64,000 nt of DNA, taken from the NCBI RefSeq assembly GCF_030695125.1, contig NZ_JAUYTP010000045.1, positions 112,223 to 176,222 on the forward strand, in the 5' to 3' direction. Positions 28,038 through 36,616 of this stretch are shown piece by piece (positions within the stretch are counted from its first letter, which is position 1; each line of letters begins with the position of its first letter). The translations under genes and the position numbers were made by a program. The notes under the pieces were generated by a model. It did no database searches. It was given only the letters and a program-made list of their open reading frames with translations, and was not told where the DNA came from. The stretch comes from Allobosea sp. Its GTDB lineage: Bacteria > Pseudomonadota > Alphaproteobacteria > Rhizobiales > Beijerinckiaceae.

Positions 28038-30041
28038 TCAAACCCCGATCTTGCCGCCGCCCTTCTTGGTGATCGCCACAACCGACGGCCGCACCGGCAT
28101 GTCGGGCTTGAAGTCCGGCCAGCGCGTCGAGAGATCCTCGTAATAGGAGCGGCGGCCGAAGGCCGGCCAATCAGGGCCGTCGTCGCCGGGGTGCTGCACG
28201 GCCACGAAGGCCGTCGTGTCGTCGGGCGTAAAGCAGGGGCCGCAGAGCTCGGCGCCATGCGGCACGCGGTAGAACAGCTTCGAGGTCCGGCGCGCGCCGC
28301 CCTCCGTGTCGACCGCCCAGAGCCCGTCGGTGCGCCCGGTGACGTCGGGGCCGTTGCCGTCGGTCGAGACCCAGAGGCGCCCGGCGGAATCGACCACCGA
28401 ATTGTCGGGCATGCCGAACCAGCCGCTCTTGGTCGTGTCGGTGGAAAAGGTCGCTCCGACCGCGGCCACGGACGGGTCGCCGCATTTCAGCAGGATTTCC
28501 CAGCGGCCAGTGGGGGCGGTGTGGTCGCCGCCCTCCTCGATGATCTCGATGATATGCCCGAAGGCGTTCTTGGCGCGCGGATTGGCGGCGTCGATCTGCG
28601 CGTCGGTGCGGCGCGTGTTGTTGGTCAGCATGACATAGACCTTGCCCGTCACCGGGTTGGGCGTGATGTCCTCGGGTCGGTCCATCTTGGTCGCGCCGAG
28701 TAGGTCGCCGGCGCGGCGGGCCTCGATCAGCACGTCGGCCTGGCTCTGGAAACCGTTGGCGGCGGTGAGCGGGCCCTGCCCGAACACGAGCGGCAGCCAT
28801 TCGACGGTGCCCCCAGCCGCAAATTTCGCGACATAGAGCGTGCCGGTGTCGAGCAGGTCCATGTTGGCGGCGCGGTTGGCGCCGTCGAAGCGGCCCGCCG
28901 TGACGAATTTGTAGACGTAGTCGAAGCGCTCGTCGTCGCCGAGATAGGCGACGACGCGGCCGTCCTTCGCCACGATCATGTCCGCGCCCTCATGCTTGAA
29001 GCGCCCGAGCGCCGTGCGCTTCTTCGGCACGGAGGTCGGATCGAACGGGTCGACCTCGATCACCCAGCCGAAGCGGTTCGCCTCATTGGGCTCCTTCGCC
29101 AGGTCGAAGCGCTCCTCGAAGCGGCCCCAGGCGTAAGGCGAGGACGGGATCGCCAGGCGCTTGTAGTTGACTTCCTCGCGATGGCCCTCCGGCAGCTTGC
29201 CGGAGAAATAGCCGTGGAAGTTCTCCTCGCCCGAGACGAAGGTGCCCCAGGGTGTCATCGCGCCGGCGCAGTTGTTGAGCGTGCCGAGAACCTTGCGGCC
29301 GCTGGCATCGACGCCGGTCTTGACCCGGTCCGTTCCCGCGACGGGCCCCGAGAGCTGCATCTCGGTGGCGACCGTGATCCGGCGGTTGAGCTTCGAGTCC
29401 TTCACCAGCGCCCATTTGCCGTCGGCGCGGCGGATCTCGGCGACGGTGGCGCCATGCGCCATCGCCTCGATCCTGAAGCGCTCCGGCGTCGCGCTCTTCA
29501 GGACCGGCTTGCCGTCCTTCATCTCGACGACGCCCGGGAACATCAGATGCGGGTTGGTGTATTCGTGATTGACGAAGAGCACGCCATGGGCGGAGGGATC
29601 GGCCGCGCCCGGCATCGGCAGATAGCCGACGAAGTCGTTGTTGTAGCCGAACTGCTGTCCTTGCGCCTCCGGCGTCTGTTTCGCCGGGTCGAAGGCGGGC
29701 GCGCTGGGGGTGATCGGGTCGCCCCAGCGCAGCAGGACCTGCGCGTCATAGCCCTCGGCGACGTGATGGTCGGCATCGACGCCCGCCTCGACCTCCTTGA
29801 AGGAAAAGGCCGAGCCGCCGGCCTGGGCCCTCGCCGCATCGGCAGTCGCCAGCGCCACCGTGCCGACGGTCGCGGAGATCGCGGACACCGCCAGCGCCCC
29901 CTTCAGCAGCCCGCGGCGGGAGAACCGGGCCGAGATCAGCTCGCCCATCGTCGCATTGTCGCTGAGGTTCTGCGGCGTCGCATCCTCATGTTCGAGCAGG
30001 CTGGCGCCGAAGGTCGATTCGTAGGGGGTCTCGTCGGTCAT
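28038..30041 (-). CDS. phoX: PhoX-family alkaline phosphatase (DUF839), Tat-exported
   Basis: A 667-residue periplasmic Ca/Fe phosphatase. A twin-arginine signal, FSRRGLLKGALAVSAISATV, lies near residues 41-60 with cleavage close to ADAARAQAG. The DUF839 body contains NHEYTNPHLMFPG and CAGAMTPWGTFVSGEEN, plus RPEDITPNPVTGKVYVMLTN late in the protein. Such enzymes release phosphate from organic phosphoesters. I found no Pho box upstream. A phosphodiesterase or other specificity is possible. Confidence 0.9.
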   Translation of the reverse strand: MTDETPYESTFGASLLEHEDATPQNLSDNATMGELISARFSRRGLLKGALAVSAISATVGTVALATADAARAQAGGSAFSFKEVEAGVDADHHVAEGYDAQVLLRWGDPITPSAPAFDPAKQTPEAQGQQFGYNNDFVGYLPMPGAADPSAHGVLFVNHEYTNPHLMFPGVVEMKDGKPVLKSATPERFRIEAMAHGATVAEIRRADGKWALVKDSKLNRRITVATEMQLSGPVAGTDRVKTGVDASGRKVLGTLNNCAGAMTPWGTFVSGEENFHGYFSGKLPEGHREEVNYKRLAIPSSPYAWGRFEERFDLAKEPNEANRFGWVIEVDPFDPTSVPKKRTALGRFKHEGADMIVAKDGRVVAYLGDDERFDYVYKFVTAGRFDGANRAANMDLLDTGTLYVAKFAAGGTVEWLPLVFGQGPLTAANGFQSQADVLIEARRAGDLLGATKMDRPEDITPNPVTGKVYVMLTNNTRRTDAQIDAANPRAKNAFGHIIEIIEEGGDHTAPTGRWEILLKCGDPSVAAVGATFSTDTTKSGWFGMPDNSVVDSAGRLWVSTDGNGPDVTGRTDGLWAVDTEGGARRTSKLFYRVPHGAELCGPCFTPDDTTAFVAVQHPGDDGPDWPAFGRRSYYEDLSTRWPDFKPDMPVRPSVVAITKKGGGKIGV

Positions 30042-30148
30042 GGGATCATTCCTGGCGAGGGATCAGATTGGCATTGGAGGAATGCGAACGATAGGCGGTT
30101 GCGGTGACGCCGACGTGACGAGGGCTGCAGCCGCAATTCGCACCGGGC

Positions 30149-31396
30149 ATGACGGCTGCTCGCGCAAGCCCTTCCGGCTCGCGGTGCTTTCTGATTGAAC
30201 AGGCCCCCGCCCCGCCGCCCCCGGCCGCCGACAGGTCCTGCATGTCGATCGTCTTTTCAGCCTTCGTCGCGACCTTCGTCGGCTTCGCCGCCTCGGTCGC
30301 GGTCGTGCTGGCGGCCGCGCAGGCGCTGGGTGCGACGCCCGGCCAGACGGTGTCCTGGGTCGCGGGGCTCGCGCTGGCCAAGGGCGCGGCCAGCCTCTGG
30401 TTGTCCTGGCGCCACCGCCTGCCGATCATCTGTGCCTGGTCGACGCCCGGCGCCGCCCTGATCGCCGCAACCAGCGGGCTGGACATGGGCGCCGCCGTCG
30501 GTGCCTTCCTGGTCGCCGCAGTGCTGATGATGCTGACCGCCGCGCTGCGGCCGCTCGGCGCGCTGGTCGAGCGCATCCCGATGCCGATCGCCGCCGCGAT
30601 GCTGGCCGGGGTGATCTTCCGCTTCGTCGTCGCCGTCTTCGACGAGATGCGGGTCTCGCCCGGCCTCGTCCTGCCGCTGCTGGCGGTGTTTCTGGTGGCC
30701 CGGCTGATCAACCCTCTGCTCGGCGTCATCGCCGCCCTCGGCGCCGGCCTCGCTTTGTCCTTCGCCGGCGGGCTCGCGACCTGGCCGGCAGGCGGTCTGT
30801 CGCTGACCGGCCTCGAATTCGTCACACCGCGCCTCGATATCGCGGCGATGCTCGGCATCGGCATACCCCTCTATCTCGTCACCATGGCGGCGCAGAACCT
30901 GCCGGGCTTCGCCGTGCTGCGGGCGGCGGGCTATCGCCCCCCGGTCGCGTCCTGCCTGTTCGCCACGGGGCTCGCCTCGTTCCTGACCGCGCCCTTCGGC
31001 GCCCATATGGTCAACATGGCCGCGATATCAGCCTCGATCTGCACCGGTCCCGACACCCATCCCGATCCCGCCCAGCGCTGGAAGGCCGGCATCGTCTATG
31101 GCCTCGCCTGGCTCGCCATCGCCGCCACGGCCGGGCTGCTGCTCGCCCTCATCGTCGCCATGCCCAAGGCGGTGATCGTCGCGGTGGCGGGGTTGGGCCT
31201 GGTCGGCTCGCTGACCGGCGCACTGGCCCAGGCGACCTCCTCCGACAGCCATCGCTTCGCCGCGGTCGTCGCCTTTGCCGTCGCCGCCTCCAGCCTGACG
31301 CTGTTTGGCGTCGGTTCGGCCTTCTGGAGCCTGGTGGCGGGCCTCGGAGTCTTGACATTGGACGCCATCGCGGGCCGTTTGCGCGCACGATCATGA
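30149..31396 (+). CDS. BenE-family benzoate/proton symporter-like permease
   Basis: About 415 residues with 11-12 hydrophobic helices. BenE hallmarks include LGATPGQTVSWVAGLALAKG, RLPIICAWSTPGAALIAA, MPIAAAMLAGVIFRF and LTAPFGAHMVNMAAISASIC. The start is uncertain: ATG 30149 adds a Pro-rich leader, while ATG 30242 places the first helix at the N-terminus. It overlaps the next gene by four bases. No aromatic-degradation genes are nearby, so the substrate is open. Confidence 0.85.
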   Translation: MTAARASPSGSRCFLIEQAPAPPPPAADRSCMSIVFSAFVATFVGFAASVAVVLAAAQALGATPGQTVSWVAGLALAKGAASLWLSWRHRLPIICAWSTPGAALIAATSGLDMGAAVGAFLVAAVLMMLTAALRPLGALVERIPMPIAAAMLAGVIFRFVVAVFDEMRVSPGLVLPLLAVFLVARLINPLLGVIAALGAGLALSFAGGLATWPAGGLSLTGLEFVTPRLDIAAMLGIGIPLYLVTMAAQNLPGFAVLRAAGYRPPVASCLFATGLASFLTAPFGAHMVNMAAISASICTGPDTHPDPAQRWKAGIVYGLAWLAIAATAGLLLALIVAMPKAVIVAVAGLGLVGSLTGALAQATSSDSHRFAAVVAFAVAASSLTLFGVGSAFWSLVAGLGVLTLDAIAGRLRARS

Positions 31397-32046
31397 CCAG
31401 ACAATCTCCCCCCACCCGCCTGATGCTCGTCACCCCGCCTGTCGCGGATGCCGATGCGATGGCCTTCAAGCTGATGCAGGCCCAGGCCGGCGGCGATATC
31501 GCCGCCATCCTGCTGCGTCTCACGGATGGCGACGAGCGCAGCCGCATCGAACGCGTCAAGCGCCTCGCCGGTCCCGTGCAGGCGGCCAATGTCGCGCTGG
31601 TCGTCGAGGGCTCGGCCCTGGTCGCCGCGCGCGGCGGCGCCGACGGCGTCCATCTCACCGGTGGCCCTGAAGCCGTGGCCGAGGCGCGCTCCAGCCTGAA
31701 GGGCGAGCGCATCATCGGCGCCGGCGGGCTGCGCGCCCGGCACGATGCCATGGATATCGGCGAGGCCGGCGTCGACTACGTGATGTTCGGCGACCCCCGT
31801 CCCGATGGCAGCCTGCCGCCGCTGGCGGCCGTGATCGAGCGGGCCGGCTGGTGGGCCGAGATCTTCGAGACGCCCTGCGTCGCCTATGCGCCGGATGCCG
31901 AATCGGTGCCGGCGCTGGTCGAGACCGGGGCGGAGTTCATCGCGCTCGGAGACTGGGCCTTCGCGGAGGGGCAGGACATCCGCGCCCTGGTCGCGCAGGC
32001 CAACGAGGCCATCTCCGCCTGCGCCAGCCGGAAGGCGGGCAAATGA
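31393..32046 (+). CDS. Thiamine phosphate synthase-like (ThiE/TenI) protein
   Basis: A 217-residue TIM-barrel protein of the ThiE/TenI superfamily: VHLTGGPEAVAEAR, then IGAGGLRARHDAMDIGEAG and VDYVMFGDP. The phosphate-binding and catalytic segments seen in true ThiE are not obvious, so it may be a non-canonical member. It overlaps the BenE-like gene and the Sel1 gene by ATGA at both ends, so the three are tightly coupled. No thiamine genes are nearby. Confidence 0.75.
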   Translation: MTRQSPPTRLMLVTPPVADADAMAFKLMQAQAGGDIAAILLRLTDGDERSRIERVKRLAGPVQAANVALVVEGSALVAARGGADGVHLTGGPEAVAEARSSLKGERIIGAGGLRARHDAMDIGEAGVDYVMFGDPRPDGSLPPLAAVIERAGWWAEIFETPCVAYAPDAESVPALVETGAEFIALGDWAFAEGQDIRALVAQANEAISACASRKAGK

Positions 32047-32984
32047 AGCGGCCTGGCCGCGGCCTCGCCAGCCTCGTTCTGATGAGCGGCCTGCTGCTGA
32101 CTGCCCCGGCCTTCGCGCCGCCCGCCGCCGCCGCCGAGCGCGATGTCGCCTATGCCGCCTACCAGACCGGGCATTACCGCCGCGCCCTGAGCGAGGCGCT
32201 GAAGCGAATCGAGGCCGACAGCACGGACGCAGCCGCGATGACGCTGCTCGGCGAGCTCTACCGGCAGGGGCTCGGCGTGCGCCCCGACCAGAAGATCGCC
32301 ACCGAATGGTATGAGCGGGCCGCCGCGCGCGGCGACGTCAACGCGACCTATGCGCTGGCGATCGCGTTGCTCGACGAGGCCAGCGGCCGACGCGACCCCG
32401 CCCGCGCCGGCGTCCTCCTGCGCCAGGCCGCGGCGGCCGGCCACGCCGCCGCCAATTATAACCTCGCCCTCGCCCTGCTCGCCACCGGCCAGCCGGAGGA
32501 TGACGGCCGCGCCGTCAAGAATCTCGAGATCGCCGCCAAGGGCGGCATTCCCGACGCGCTGCATGCGCTCGCCACCCTGGCGAAACAGGGCCGTGGCATG
32601 CCCAGGAGCGACATCCAGGCGGCGCAGTGGATGGCCCAGGCGGCCACCGCCGGCTACCTGCCTGCCGAGATCGAATATGCGATCATGCTGTTCAACGGCA
32701 CCGGCGTCGCCGCCGACGAAACCGCCGCCGCCAAGCTTTTCCTGCGCGCCGCCGGCAAGGGCAACCCGATCGCCCAAAACCGCATCGCCCGGCTCTACCA
32801 GAGCGGCCGCGGCATTCCCCCGGACTCGATCGAGGCGGCGGCCTGGCACCTGGCCGCCCGCGCACGCGGCCTCGACGACCCCGCGCTGGCCCAGCTCTTC
32901 GACCGCCTCAACCCCGAGCAGCAGGGCCGCGCCGCCCGCCTCGCCGCCGACCGGATCGAGGGCGCGGCCTTGACGTCGCCCTGA
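32043..32984 (+). CDS. Exported Sel1-like repeat protein
   Basis: A 313-residue protein with signal peptide (ASLVLMSGLLLTAPAFA) and then seven or so Sel1/TPR-like repeats. Typical units are AMTLLGELYRQGLGVRPDQ, AAQWMAQAATAGYLPAEIEY and AQNRIARLYQSGRGIPPDS. Such solenoids mediate protein contacts in the periplasm, often with envelope enzymes. Start at 32043 forms an ATGA overlap with the ThiE-like gene. Confidence 0.87.
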   Translation: MKRPGRGLASLVLMSGLLLTAPAFAPPAAAAERDVAYAAYQTGHYRRALSEALKRIEADSTDAAAMTLLGELYRQGLGVRPDQKIATEWYERAAARGDVNATYALAIALLDEASGRRDPARAGVLLRQAAAAGHAAANYNLALALLATGQPEDDGRAVKNLEIAAKGGIPDALHALATLAKQGRGMPRSDIQAAQWMAQAATAGYLPAEIEYAIMLFNGTGVAADETAAAKLFLRAAGKGNPIAQNRIARLYQSGRGIPPDSIEAAAWHLAARARGLDDPALAQLFDRLNPEQQGRAARLAADRIEGAALTSP

Positions 32985-33129
32985 CAGGCGAGCAAGGGAC
33001 GGGCGAGTTTTCTCAAGCCCTCCGCCCGAGCGTGCCTCCGCGCCTCGGACCATGGGCTCGCTGTCTGAACCGGATGCTCGCCTGCCGACATCCGCCTGCT
33101 GCGCCGAAGCGGCGCGAACGAGGTTACCG

Positions 33130-33915
33130 ATGATCCGCTCCCCCTTGATGACCGTGATGACCGACGCCGTGATGAAGGCGTCCCGCTCCCTGAAGCGCGA
33201 TTTCGGCGAGGTCGAGAACCTGCAGGTCCTGGCCAAGGGGCCGGGCGACTTCGTCTCCAAGGCCGACACCAAGGCCGAGGAAATCATCCGCGCCGCGCTG
33301 GAGAAGGCGCGCCCGGGTTATGGCTTCGTGATGGAGGAGGCCGGCGCCGTCCCCGGCACCGACGAGAGCAACCGCTGGCACATCGACCCGCTCGACGGCA
33401 CCCACAACTTCCTGCGCGGCGTCCCGCACTGGAACATCTCGGTGGCGCTGGAGCGCGACAACCAGTTCATCGCCGGCGTCATCTACGACGCCGCCAAGGA
33501 CGAGCTCTTCATCGCCGAGAAGGGCAAGGGCGCCTATGTCAACAACCGCCGCATGCGCGTCTCGGGCCGCCGCGAGCCGACCGAGATGCTGATCGGCATG
33601 GGCGTGCCCCATATCGGCAAGGGCGGCCATCCGCTCTTCCTGCGCGAACTCGGCGCGGTGATGACGCGCTTCTCCAATGTCCGCCGCATGGGCTGCGCCG
33701 CGCTCGACATCGCCTATGTCGCGGCCGGGCGTTTCGACGGCTATTGGGAGCGCGACCTCAACACCTGGGACTTCGCGGCGGGCGCCGTGATGATCCGCGA
33801 GGCTGGCGGCACCTTCGGCACGCTCGACGGCAAGCAGCCGACGATGGCGCGCGACATCATCTGCGGCAACGAGGTCGGCGAGCAGGCCCTGCGCGCTGCG
33901 CTGAAGGCGGCCTGA
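33130..33915 (+). CDS. suhB: Inositol monophosphatase family protein (SuhB-like)
   Basis: A 261-residue Mg-dependent, Li-sensitive-type phosphatase. Metal-site motifs are EEAG, the signature WHIDPLDGTHNFLRG, and the C-terminal WDFAAGAVMIREAGG. It may act on inositol-1-phosphate or related sugar phosphates; SuhB proteins can also assist rRNA antitermination. It is followed by the MotA/MotB-like genes, with a 120-base gap. Confidence 0.92.
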   Translation: MIRSPLMTVMTDAVMKASRSLKRDFGEVENLQVLAKGPGDFVSKADTKAEEIIRAALEKARPGYGFVMEEAGAVPGTDESNRWHIDPLDGTHNFLRGVPHWNISVALERDNQFIAGVIYDAAKDELFIAEKGKGAYVNNRRMRVSGRREPTEMLIGMGVPHIGKGGHPLFLRELGAVMTRFSNVRRMGCAALDIAYVAAGRFDGYWERDLNTWDFAAGAVMIREAGGTFGTLDGKQPTMARDIICGNEVGEQALRAALKAA

Positions 33916-34035
33916 ATTGCGCCGCGGCGCGGCAGCAGCTCGCCATCCCGTCATATCTCTTTGATCTTTCGCGCTTGATCATCGCGGCAGGGGAAGCGAC
34001 AGTCCCCCCGCAAGATGGCGAACGGAAGATTAAGC

Positions 34036-35055
34036 ATGGCGAACGAGGATTTGGCGGCCGGGACAGAGACGGCCGCGCCGGCGCGGGAGGAGAGCCGCTT
34101 CTCGCGCCCCCTGCGCTACGTCATCCGCGCGGTCGTGTTCCTGGCGCTGATCGGCTTCCTCGGCTTCATCCTGCAGGCCGGGCTGGTCACCGCCTTCATG
34201 ACCAATCCGGGCCTGAACGGCCTGATCCTTGGCGCGCTCTTCGTCGGCGTGCTGATCGCGCTGCGCGAGCTCTGGCGCATCCACAGCGAAGCCCGCGCCG
34301 CGACGCGGCTCGCCGCCGCCCCCGCCCAGGCGCAGATCAGGCGCGGCGAGGTCATCGCGCCGCTCGGCCCCGTTCTCTCGGCGCTGGAAAGCCGCAGCCT
34401 CGCCCCGTCCCAGGCCGCCAGCGTCCTCGAATCGATCGCTGTGCGGCTCGACGACGGCCGCGAGGTGCTGCGCTATCTCGGCGGGCTTCTGGTGTTCCTC
34501 GGCCTGCTCGGCACCTTCTGGGGCCTGCTCGACACCGTCTCCTCGGTCGGCAACGTCATCAAGTCGCTGCGCACCGGCGCGGAAGCCGGCGTGCTGTTCG
34601 ACGAGCTCAAGGCCGGCCTCGCCGCCCCGCTCGCCGGCATGGGCCTGTCCTTCTCGTCCTCGCTCTTCGGCATCGCCGGCTCGCTGATCCTCGGTTTCCT
34701 CGAACTGCAGGTCGCGCAGGCGCAGCGCCGCTTCCGCAACGAGGTCGAGAGCTGGCTCGGCACCCGCACCGCCGCGGCCGGGACCTCGCCCATCGCGGGG
34801 CTGCGGCCCCTGACCGGAGACCCGCTCGCCGACAGGCTCGACAAGCTCGGCGCCGCGATGACAGAGAGCGGGGCCAACAACCGCGCCGCCACCCAGGCGC
34901 TGGCCAGCCTCGCCGAGGGCATCCAGGGCCTCGTCCAGCATATGCGCTCCGAGCAGCAGCTCATCCGCGACTGGGTCGAGGCGCAGGCCTCGCGCGAGAA
35001 GGACCTCAAGCGCCTGCTGGAACGCCTCACCGCCGACAATGTGATGGAGCCGTGA
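34036..35055 (+). CDS. MotA/TolQ/ExbB-family membrane protein with cytoplasmic tail
   Basis: A 339-residue inner-membrane protein. Membrane helices lie near residues 25-48 and 55-75, with the conserved pair at about 145-175 (GGLLVFLGLLGTFWGLLDTV) and 200-225 (GMGLSFSSSLFGIAGSLILG). A cytoplasmic tail of more than 100 residues follows, ending in helical ATQALASLAEGIQGLVQHMR. It forms a likely proton-driven complex with the MotB/OmpA-like protein next door. It is not flagellar by context. An in-frame ATG at 34015 exists; 34036 has better spacing to GGAAG. Confidence 0.88.
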   Translation: MANEDLAAGTETAAPAREESRFSRPLRYVIRAVVFLALIGFLGFILQAGLVTAFMTNPGLNGLILGALFVGVLIALRELWRIHSEARAATRLAAAPAQAQIRRGEVIAPLGPVLSALESRSLAPSQAASVLESIAVRLDDGREVLRYLGGLLVFLGLLGTFWGLLDTVSSVGNVIKSLRTGAEAGVLFDELKAGLAAPLAGMGLSFSSSLFGIAGSLILGFLELQVAQAQRRFRNEVESWLGTRTAAAGTSPIAGLRPLTGDPLADRLDKLGAAMTESGANNRAATQALASLAEGIQGLVQHMRSEQQLIRDWVEAQASREKDLKRLLERLTADNVMEP

Positions 35056-35106
35056 TGCGGCGTGCTCGCCCCATGACCGCGATCAGCGCGCTGTCCAAAA
35101 GCGCCC

Positions 35107-35204
35107 CGTCGTCCCGGGCGGAGCGTAGCGCAGACCCGGGATCCATTCCGGAACGGGTCAGGAATGGATCCCGGGTCTCCCTTCGGTCGCCCGGGATGAC
35201 GACG
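35107..35204. repeat. Dispersed palindromic repeat, family A relative
   Basis: CGTCGTCCCGGGCGGAGCG...GACCCGGGATCCATTCC faces GGAATGGATCCCGGGTC...CGCCCGGGATGACGACG. It lies inside what should be a two-gene unit, between the MotA-like and MotB-like genes, where it could modulate the ratio of the two proteins. Confidence 0.85.
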
Positions 35205-35244
35205 CGTTTAAGCAAGCCGTCGATCTAAGGGACACGGAAACACC

Positions 35245-36261
35245 ATGGCCCTCTCCCGCTCCCACCGCCGCGACGAGGTCAATTTCTGGCCGGGCTTCGT
35301 CGATGCGCTCTCGACGATGCTGATCGGTATCGTCTTCCTGCTCTCGGTCTTCGTGCTCGGGCAATTCTTCCTGTCGCAGGAGCTCACCGGCAAGGACACG
35401 GCGCTCGACCGGCTCAACCGCCAGATTTCGGAACTGACCGACCTGCTGGCACTGGAGCGCTCCTCCAACCGGCAGGCGCAGGAAAACCTGCAATTGCTGC
35501 AATCGTCGCTGACCCGCGAGCAGAGCGAGCGCGGCCGCATCCAGGACATGCTGAACGCCCAGCCCGGCAACCAGGCCGCCCAGCTCGGCGAGGCGCAGAA
35601 GGCGCTGGAGTCCGAAAGGCAGCTCTCGGCCCGCGCCCAGGCCACAGTCGACATGGTCAACCAGCAGATCGTCGCGATGCGCCGCCAGCTCGCCGCGCTG
35701 GAGGAGGCGCTCGGCGCCTCCGAGGCGAAGGACAAGGAATCGCAGGCCCGCATCTCCGAGCTCGGCTCGCGCCTCAACGTCGCGCTGGCCCAGCGTGTCC
35801 AGGAACTGGCGCGCTACCGCTCGGACTTCTTCGGCCGCCTGCGCCAGGTGCTCGGCACCAGGCCCGACATCCGCGTCGTCGGCGACCGTTTCGTCTTCCA
35901 GTCCGAGGTCTTCTTCGACGCCGGCCAGGCCGTCCTGAAGCCGGAAGGACGCGGCGAGCTCGACAAGCTCGGCGCCATCATCGCCGATCTCGGCCGCGAA
36001 ATGCCGCCGGACATCCCGTGGATCCTGCGCGTCGACGGCCACACCGACAACCGGCCCATCCGCTCGGCCCAGTTCCCGTCGAACTGGCACCTGTCGGCCG
36101 GCCGCGCCATCGCGGTCGTCGAATATCTGGTGACCAAGGGCATCCCGGCCGATCGCATCGCCGCCACCGGCTTCGGCGACAACCAGCCGCTCGACGTCGC
36201 CAACACCGACGACGCCTGGCGCCGCAACCGCCGCATCGAATTCAAGATCACCGAGCGATGA
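35245..36261 (+). CDS. MotB/OmpA-family peptidoglycan-binding stator-like protein
   Basis: A 338-residue protein. It has one N-terminal membrane helix with FWPGFVDALSTMLIGIVFLL, whose Asp matches the proton-carrying residue of MotB/TolR. A long coiled coil (about 50-190, e.g. QATVDMVNQQIVAMRRQLAA) follows, then a C-terminal OmpA-like domain with VDGHTDNRPI, SAGRAIAVVEYL and NRRIEF. It partners the upstream MotA-like protein and overlaps the cytochrome gene by four bases. The coiled coil is longer than in flagellar MotB. Confidence 0.9.
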   Translation: MALSRSHRRDEVNFWPGFVDALSTMLIGIVFLLSVFVLGQFFLSQELTGKDTALDRLNRQISELTDLLALERSSNRQAQENLQLLQSSLTREQSERGRIQDMLNAQPGNQAAQLGEAQKALESERQLSARAQATVDMVNQQIVAMRRQLAALEEALGASEAKDKESQARISELGSRLNVALAQRVQELARYRSDFFGRLRQVLGTRPDIRVVGDRFVFQSEVFFDAGQAVLKPEGRGELDKLGAIIADLGREMPPDIPWILRVDGHTDNRPIRSAQFPSNWHLSAGRAIAVVEYLVTKGIPADRIAATGFGDNQPLDVANTDDAWRRNRRIEFKITER

Positions 36262-36593
36262 GGCGGCCCATCGCCCAGCGCGCGCGCCGCCTGCGATTTG
36301 CGACGGGACTAGCGCTGGCCTGTGTTCTGACACTGGCCGCTGGCTCGGCCCGGGCCGAGCCCCGCCAGTCGGCCGTCGAGAACTGCGCCGCCTGCCATGG
36401 CCTGGACGGCATCGCGCGCGACACCGAGGTGCCCCATCTCGCCGGGCAGAACGAGCGCTATCTCTTCAACCAGATGATGGCGTTCCGGACGGGCAAGCGC
36501 GCCCATAAGGAGATGCGCTACATGGCGCGCAACATGAGCGTCGAGGAGATCGCGGCGCTCGCCGCCTATTACGCGGCGCTGCCGCCGCGCTGA
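36258..36593 (+). CDS. Small periplasmic class I cytochrome c
   Basis: A 111-residue protein. A signal peptide (FATGLALACVLTLAAGSARA) is followed by a single haem site CAACHGLDG, with Met-rich MRYMARNMS supplying the likely sixth ligand, then a terminal helix IAALAAYYAALPP. It resembles c553-type cytochromes. The ATGA overlap with the MotB-like gene makes co-expression likely, which is an unexpected pairing. The electron partners are unknown. Confidence 0.9.
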   Translation: MRRPIAQRARRLRFATGLALACVLTLAAGSARAEPRQSAVENCAACHGLDGIARDTEVPHLAGQNERYLFNQMMAFRTGKRAHKEMRYMARNMSVEEIAALAAYYAALPPR

Positions 36594-36616
36594 CCGGCCG
36601 ATCGGGGGACAAGGAC

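Noticed and set aside
30042..30148. Pho box upstream of phoX
   Set aside because: No pair of CTGTCAT-like direct repeats could be found in the gap.
34036..36261. Zorya phage-defence system
   Set aside because: Only the ZorA/ZorB-like pair is present. No ZorC, ZorD helicase or ZorE nuclease is found, and the MotA-like tail is short.
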